Shown: positions 59,901-64,000 of the stretch, in pieces
How the letters are laid out: each line of letters starts with the position of its first letter
Numbering within the stretch: position 1 is the first letter of the stretch
DNA from: Kuschelorhynchus macadamiae
Lineage: Eukaryota > Arthropoda > Insecta > Coleoptera > Curculionidae
Reading direction: 5' to 3'
Assembly (NCBI GenBank): GCA_030620095.1
Contig: JAUTXW010001615.1
Location: 394,001 to 458,000 of the forward strand
Length of the DNA stretch: 64,000 nucleotides
Notes under the pieces: generated by a model
Told to the model about the DNA's origin: nothing
The model's input: the letters and a program-made list of their open reading frames with translations, nothing else
Databases searched by the model: none
Program-made: the position numbers and the translations under genes

Positions 59901-60451
59901 ATTCGTACCAAACTGCTACAAGTTAATTCTAACGTAATACTTGATGTCGTTGCAAAATTTTAGATGAATTGTATTAGTATATTTTTAATATTTTACTAGG
60001 CCACCATTTTGTTTCGCCATATTGTATTTTTACCAAAATGTTACCAGGTCATTCCTATATGAACATAAAGATTTGAGTAATAATTTGAAAAATTCCCTTT
60101 TACGAGGGATGTAAAAATATACAACTTATAAGAAAATAGTATTCAAGGTACTTATAATAGGATCCGTTATAACTTTCAGCCATTACACTTTTTAAAAAAT
60201 TCGTAAAGAGCTGGAAATGATTTTCTTTCACTTTGGTCATCTGAAATAAGAGGTCTATGAGTTTGCGACGGACCTCCTTAAACATATATGTTTAAAAGAG
60301 TAAAACTTCCGTGTTTGGTGTAGTTATTTCGTGAAGTGTGGCCCCATACAGAAATTGAATCACATATTTTTTTAAACTAATAAATCTACATTAAAAATAA
60401 TTTACTAATAATTGAATTTATTTAAACTGAATACCAAAACAAAAAGAATAC

Positions 60452-60487
60452 ACAAAGTCTAGGTCTCAGTCAAAAATAAGTATATAA
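60452..60487 (-). repeat. Fragment of Penelope-like element tail
   Basis: ACACAAAGTCTAGGTCTCAG then TCAAAAATAAGTATA matches the outer end of the pair at 36,960-36,995 with few changes. Confidence 0.6.
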
Positions 60488-60498
60488 ATTACGAATAG

Positions 60499-60640
60499 GT
60501 GACACAGTGCGAAAAAATTGTGGTATTACTGGATTACACCATTTTTATATTCGGGTGTTCTGCTCATATATTAAATTTGCTTTCCAAGGATTTAGAAGTA
60601 GGGCATATAGTGCAAATTGTAAAATACTTTCGAAGTACCT
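60499..60640 (+). pseudogene. hAT-related DUF659-type fragment
   Basis: The plus strand encodes IFGCSAHILNLLSKDLEVG, then IVQIVKYFRSTYP. The block GCSAHxLNLLxxDL with IVxxVKYFR following is typical of DUF659/hAT-like proteins, where it contains part of the RNase H-like fold. About 45 residues are recognisable; nothing on either side extends it convincingly. It is a relic. Confidence 0.6.
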
Positions 60641-61013
60641 ACCCAATTGCCATCTTCTTCCGACTTGGAAAGAATGTTTCCTATATATGGATTTGTTCAT
60701 TCTGATATTAGAAATAGACTTGCCAATGAAAAAGCCTCTAAATTAGCATTCCTCTTTAAAACATTTAATACTTAACTGTTTTGTTTGAAAGCATACCTAT
60801 TTTTCTATTTACTCGAAACTGTTTTATTCCAAACCAACTTTACAAGTTTATTACATGGAATGTAACATATAACAATAGAAAATAATAATAAAGTTGTAAT
60901 AAATGAAAAAACTCCTATGTTATAATTCAATATAATATAAAAACTAAGTTGAAATAAATATTTTTAAAAAATTTATTCATTTTTATTTTTGTAAAAAATT
61001 CATTTTTAATTGT

Positions 61014-62240
61014 TTAATATTGATAATTTTGTCTTATAGTCTCTGGTAAGTTATTATATATTTTTAAATCATCGTGCAGAATTGATTTTTTCCCAAAGTT
61101 ACTTTTTATTGTAATGGTCTGTAATTGTAAGCAATGCCTTGTATCGTGATCACGTAAAGTATTAGATTTTTTAAATATAATATTTGATTTTGAGTGTATT
61201 AAAATGCAAATTTTGAAATTATAAATATTTTGTAAGTTTAAAAATCTGTTAGGTTTATATAGATTAATAGAAGGTTCCAAATATGGTAGTTTATAAATAC
61301 ATTTTAGACTTTTATTTTGCAATTGTTTTAACGGTTTAATATGTGACGAACAAGCAGATCCCCAAATTGAAATTAAATATTGGAATTTAGAATATATTAA
61401 AGAATAATATATGGTTTTTAAGAATTTTAATGGTACGAAATATCTTGCTTTGTATAATACTCCTATTAATGGAGTTACAGCGGTTCTTATACTCTGAATA
61501 TGATTTTTCCAACTTAACTTTTCATCTATAATTAATCCTAAAAATTTTGTTGCATTTGAACATTTAATTTTGTTATTATTTATTACTATTGGGGAAATAT
61601 CAGAATTTATGTTTGTTTTACTTTTTAACATAAAAGAAGATTTACTAAAATTCAATGACAGTTTGTGAGATTTAAGCCAGGAACAAATTAATTCTGGATC
61701 ATGTTTTATATCAAAAAATAATTTATTTAAATTATCAGCAAAATAAATAATTGTCGTGTCATCCGCAAACAATTGAATATTGCCTTATAAATTTAATTTA
61801 GAAACTAATTTTAATTTATATAAATTAAAAATAAAACTGAATTTATATAAATTAAGAATAAAAATTACTTTAGTGATTTGTACAAACTGTCTGCGCTTAC
61901 TTAGATAATGTATTGCCCCTTATTCCAATATTATATAAATTTCGTAAAAGAATATGATGATTTACTGTATCAAATGCCTTAAGAATTTTTTATTATCATC
62001 AACTTTAATTTGAATATCTGTTATGACATCCCCTATCCCTGAATCAGCGAAAGCCATATTGTTTACTAAACAGTAAATTTTCATTTTCCAAATTTTGATT
62101 TAGTCTATTATTAATAATTTTTTCTGTTATTTTAGAAAACACTAGTCATATAGATACTGGTCGATAATTGTTACATTCATATCGTTTTTCACTTTTAAAT
62201 ATTGGAATTATCTTAGCAATTTTTATTTTTTTTTGGAAAA
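61014..62240 (-). pseudogene. Non-LTR retrotransposon, reverse transcriptase C-terminal half
   Basis: Read leftwards: YRPVSI (RT fingers) and an FSKQYGFR block near 62,080, LKAFDTVNHHILLRNLYNIG (catalytic Asp, near 61,970), a deletion, then LFADDTTIIYFADNLNKLF (the ADD box, near 61,765). The frame 61,772-61,014 is open for 252 codons and contains WLKSHKLSLNFSKSSFML, KFLGLIIDEKLSWKNHI, LIYSKFQYLISIWGSAC and LQNKSLKCIYKLPY. The protein ends near 61,014 with YNNLPETIRQNYQY. The structure is that of a Jockey/CR1-like LINE. 5' truncation and deletions make it inactive. It is extremely AT-rich. Confidence 0.88.
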
Positions 62241-62315
62241 ATACCTATAATATAAATAATCAAATTTTTGAAAAAAAAAATAAAAATTGATAAGATAATA
62301 CCAATATTTAAAAGT
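62195..62315. repeat. Inverted duplication of LINE sequence
   Basis: CTTTTAAATATTGGAATTAT at 62,195 pairs with ATAATACCAATATTTAAAAG ending near 62,315. The arms are about 45 bp, both from the RT segment encoding IIPIFKSE. Confidence 0.75.
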
Positions 62316-62319
62316 GAAG

Positions 62320-63205
62320 TCTTCTCTTCTGTGGATTCAATAAAGTCACTCATTTAATATTTAATATTATATATTGTTAAATTTACATAGGCATTTAGAT
62401 TTTTTAAATTTAGGTTAGTTTTAAATGTCATACATATAGAAGTTTATTCAAAACAGGTTGTTTACCTAAATATAATAAAACATTTCATCATTTAAAGGGG
62501 TAGTTTTTGTTGGAAATTTTTAAAATTCCTAATTTTTTTTTAATCCATTCATTAAAATCATCATTTTGATAAATGATTTTAATCAGATGATTTAAGTCAT
62601 CTCAACCCTGGCTAATAGATTTTATGTTTACTGATAAATAAATAAATTTATTGCTGTCCATTTTTTTTCTTTAGCAATAAAAAAAAAGGTAAAAGAGGAG
62701 TGCTAAAACTGTTCTGTGTAATACAAAATTTTAATTTTGACGCTATTTTCAACAACACTAGTACCACTTTTATTTTTTTTTTCATATTCTTCAAATAAAA
62801 AGACTCAAAAGGTAAGGCTTAATTTATAATGACTAAGTTTATTTTTTTAAAACTCAATTATACGCATTTAAATGTACAAAATTGAGGTACTAAAAATTGG
62901 ATATGTTAAAAAAATTTAATAGTTTTTGTAAATAAATCATCTAAAAATTTTACCGAATTCTAAGAAAAACAGTCCAATTAATTTTCGAGTCCGAGCCTTC
63001 ACTCTTAAGTGCATTTTACGCAAACTGTTACAGTTGCAACTATCGAAAGTGGTACTTACATCACATCTAGATTATCTTCCATCCTCGTTCAGACCACGCA
63101 ATAGCGGAAAGGTTTACCATACCCAGTTTAGTACTTTCGTCAACGGAATGAAACGTGGTATACTGGCCTAGCCTACCACCCAAATTTGAAAAATAAAGAC
63201 ATTTC
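62320..63205. other. No recognised gene; upstream of host gene 2
   Basis: AT-rich, with short chance frames only. 62,950-63,180 is less AT-biased and may hold upstream control sequence, but no site can be named. Confidence 0.35.
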
Positions 63206-63211
63206 CTGTAA

Positions 63212-63219
63212 TATATAAA
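63212..63219 (+). promoter_or_regulatory. TATA box of host gene 2
   Basis: TATATAAA lies 89 bp before the ATG at 63,308. A transcription start about 30 bp downstream would leave a 5' leader of about 60 bases. Confidence 0.5.
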
Positions 63220-63307
63220 GCAAGTGATGTTGGTCCGTCGAAAACACATATTAATTCGTCTTAATAAGAAAACAATCTGCATTCTGTTTTTTTACGATAT
63301 TTGCAAC

Positions 63308-63325
63308 ATGAATTTTTTGTCTTGG
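63308..63325 (+). CDS. Host gene 2, first coding exon
   Basis: ATG followed by five codons (peptide MNFLSW) and the donor TGG|GTAAGA. The intron of 150 bp (63,326-63,475) ends in TAATTGTCTTTCAG. A tiny first coding exon that stops inside the signal peptide is the common layout of insect cuticular-protein and similar secreted-protein genes. A TATA box sits at a sensible distance upstream. The exon is too short to be convincing alone. The case rests on in-phase joining with 63,476. Confidence 0.6.
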
Positions 63326-63475
63326 GTAAGATATAGTCCGGATTTAATTTGACGAATACTTTTTTACAATTCCCTTCTGATTGATCGCATTATAAAAAAC
63401 TTTTTTTAAATGTTGTGCTGGTGTGAAATTAAGTTTTTTTTTGGTGAAATAATTTATTTTATAATTGTCTTTCAG

Positions 63476-63537
63476 TTATACTTCTCAGTGATGTCGCTCG
63501 TTTCTGTTGTTTTGGTTAAAGCTGGGGGTGGAAAAGG
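63476..63537 (+). CDS. Host gene 2, second exon completing a signal peptide
   Basis: After the acceptor at 63,475, 20 codons plus two bases run open to the donor GG|GTAAGT at 63,538. Joined to exon 1 they give MNFLSW followed by LYFSVMSLVSVVLVKAGGGK. This is a classic secretion signal: a short start, a hydrophobic core, and a small residue (KA) before a glycine-rich mature start. Exit phase is the same as in the exon at 21,426-21,502. The remainder lies outside the window or in an exon I cannot fix. A weak acceptor at 63,927 would add 17 codons to a TAA at 63,977. The glycine-rich start suggests a structural or antimicrobial secreted product, but the family is unknown. Confidence 0.65.
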
Positions 63538-64000
63538 GTAAGTACTTATAAAAATATACTTTTGAGTTAATTCTTTGGTTTTTTTTATTATATAACTAAC
63601 AAACTCTGACTGCATTAGAGTAATAAAAGAAGTTTTTTCTATGACTATTAAATATATCTTTTATTAATTTTTATAATAATTGCTATTATATGAGTTTATA
63701 TTAACAAAAAAGCTAGATAACGTAAATACTTGCTAGGTATTTGGGGAAATAAACTGTTGATTAATCATTAGAAATATTTAAAATTTTGGTTCTCATATTA
63801 GAACCAAATTAGATGCGGCTGGTTTAGGAAAAGCAAATCCTATATAGTTTTTACGTTAAATAGATTGTTGCATATCTTAAGCTAAAGCCTACATACGTTT
63901 GTATACAAGCTTTATGGTTTGTTGCAGAGGGAGCAATAGAATATTTAAGTTTTCGAAACTAACCCCCAATTTTAAATAACTTAATTTTCTCTTATTTGGT

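Larger units (their letters stand above)
55555..60115 (+). repeat. Dispersed repeat A/B carrying E6 and Penelope-end fragments
   Basis: B part 55,555-55,642 (GGAATAATGAAGTGTGACG). E6 is inserted at 55,650-58,733. The A part resumes at 58,745 with CAAACATTTTTATTGGGCGC and shows units about 120-140 bp apart (GCCATTTTGTT at 58,772, 58,900, 59,025 and 59,165). Another insertion lies at 59,320-59,900. The last unit ends near 60,105 with TTTTACGAGGGA. Confidence 0.7.

Noticed and set aside
63928..63979. Last exon for host gene 2
   Set aside because: The acceptor is weak and the 17-codon extension is unremarkable; phase agreement alone is not enough.

Overview
The window looks like nuclear DNA of an insect. 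It is very AT-rich, full of decayed mariner/Tc1-like, hAT, Penelope-like and APE-type non-LTR elements, and it has (TA)n tracts, introns with GT-AG borders and a tRNA-headed SINE. A beetle is a reasonable guess but is not shown. Almost everything is mobile DNA inserted into other mobile DNA. Only two short spliced genes, both on the plus strand, look like host genes, and both seem to encode small secreted proteins.

Layout, left to right. 1-1,862: a DD41D mariner-like element cut by the window edge. 2,940-4,330: non-LTR (LINE) debris. 4,448-6,400: a TA-flanked MITE and copies of a dispersed repeat here called A/B. 7,586-10,316: a DD41D mariner with long inverted termini, split by a LINE. 11,421-16,410: one A/B copy carrying a mariner MITE, a foldback and a hAT. 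16,670-19,568: a nearly intact DD41D mariner with ~670-bp inverted termini inside a (TA)n tract. 20,253-21,198: a second hAT copy. 21,426-33,419: host gene 1, two exons around an 11.7-kb intron that has collected a DD41D half-element with a 16-bp target duplication, a DD41D element with its first exon on both arms, and an inverted pair of DDE_3 transposons. 36,887-41,444: two Penelope-like elements head to head inside one 14-bp target duplication, each with GIY-YIG sequence, a tRNA-Asp-like sequence and a hammerhead-like motif. 41,550-47,330: a LINE split by a 3.6-kb insertion. 48,946-51,191: a hAT of the GTF2IRD2/ZBED type. 53,490-60,115: A/B repeats, a SINE and a third DD41D element with ~485-bp termini. 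61,014-62,315: LINE debris. 63,212-63,537: promoter and first two exons of host gene 2.

No operon-like cooperation is expected. The coherent units are the transposons and the two split host genes. In both host genes the signal-peptide exon leaves the reading frame after two bases of a codon, which hints at a shared gene architecture. No complete active transposable element was found; each coding copy shows at least one stop, frameshift or deletion.
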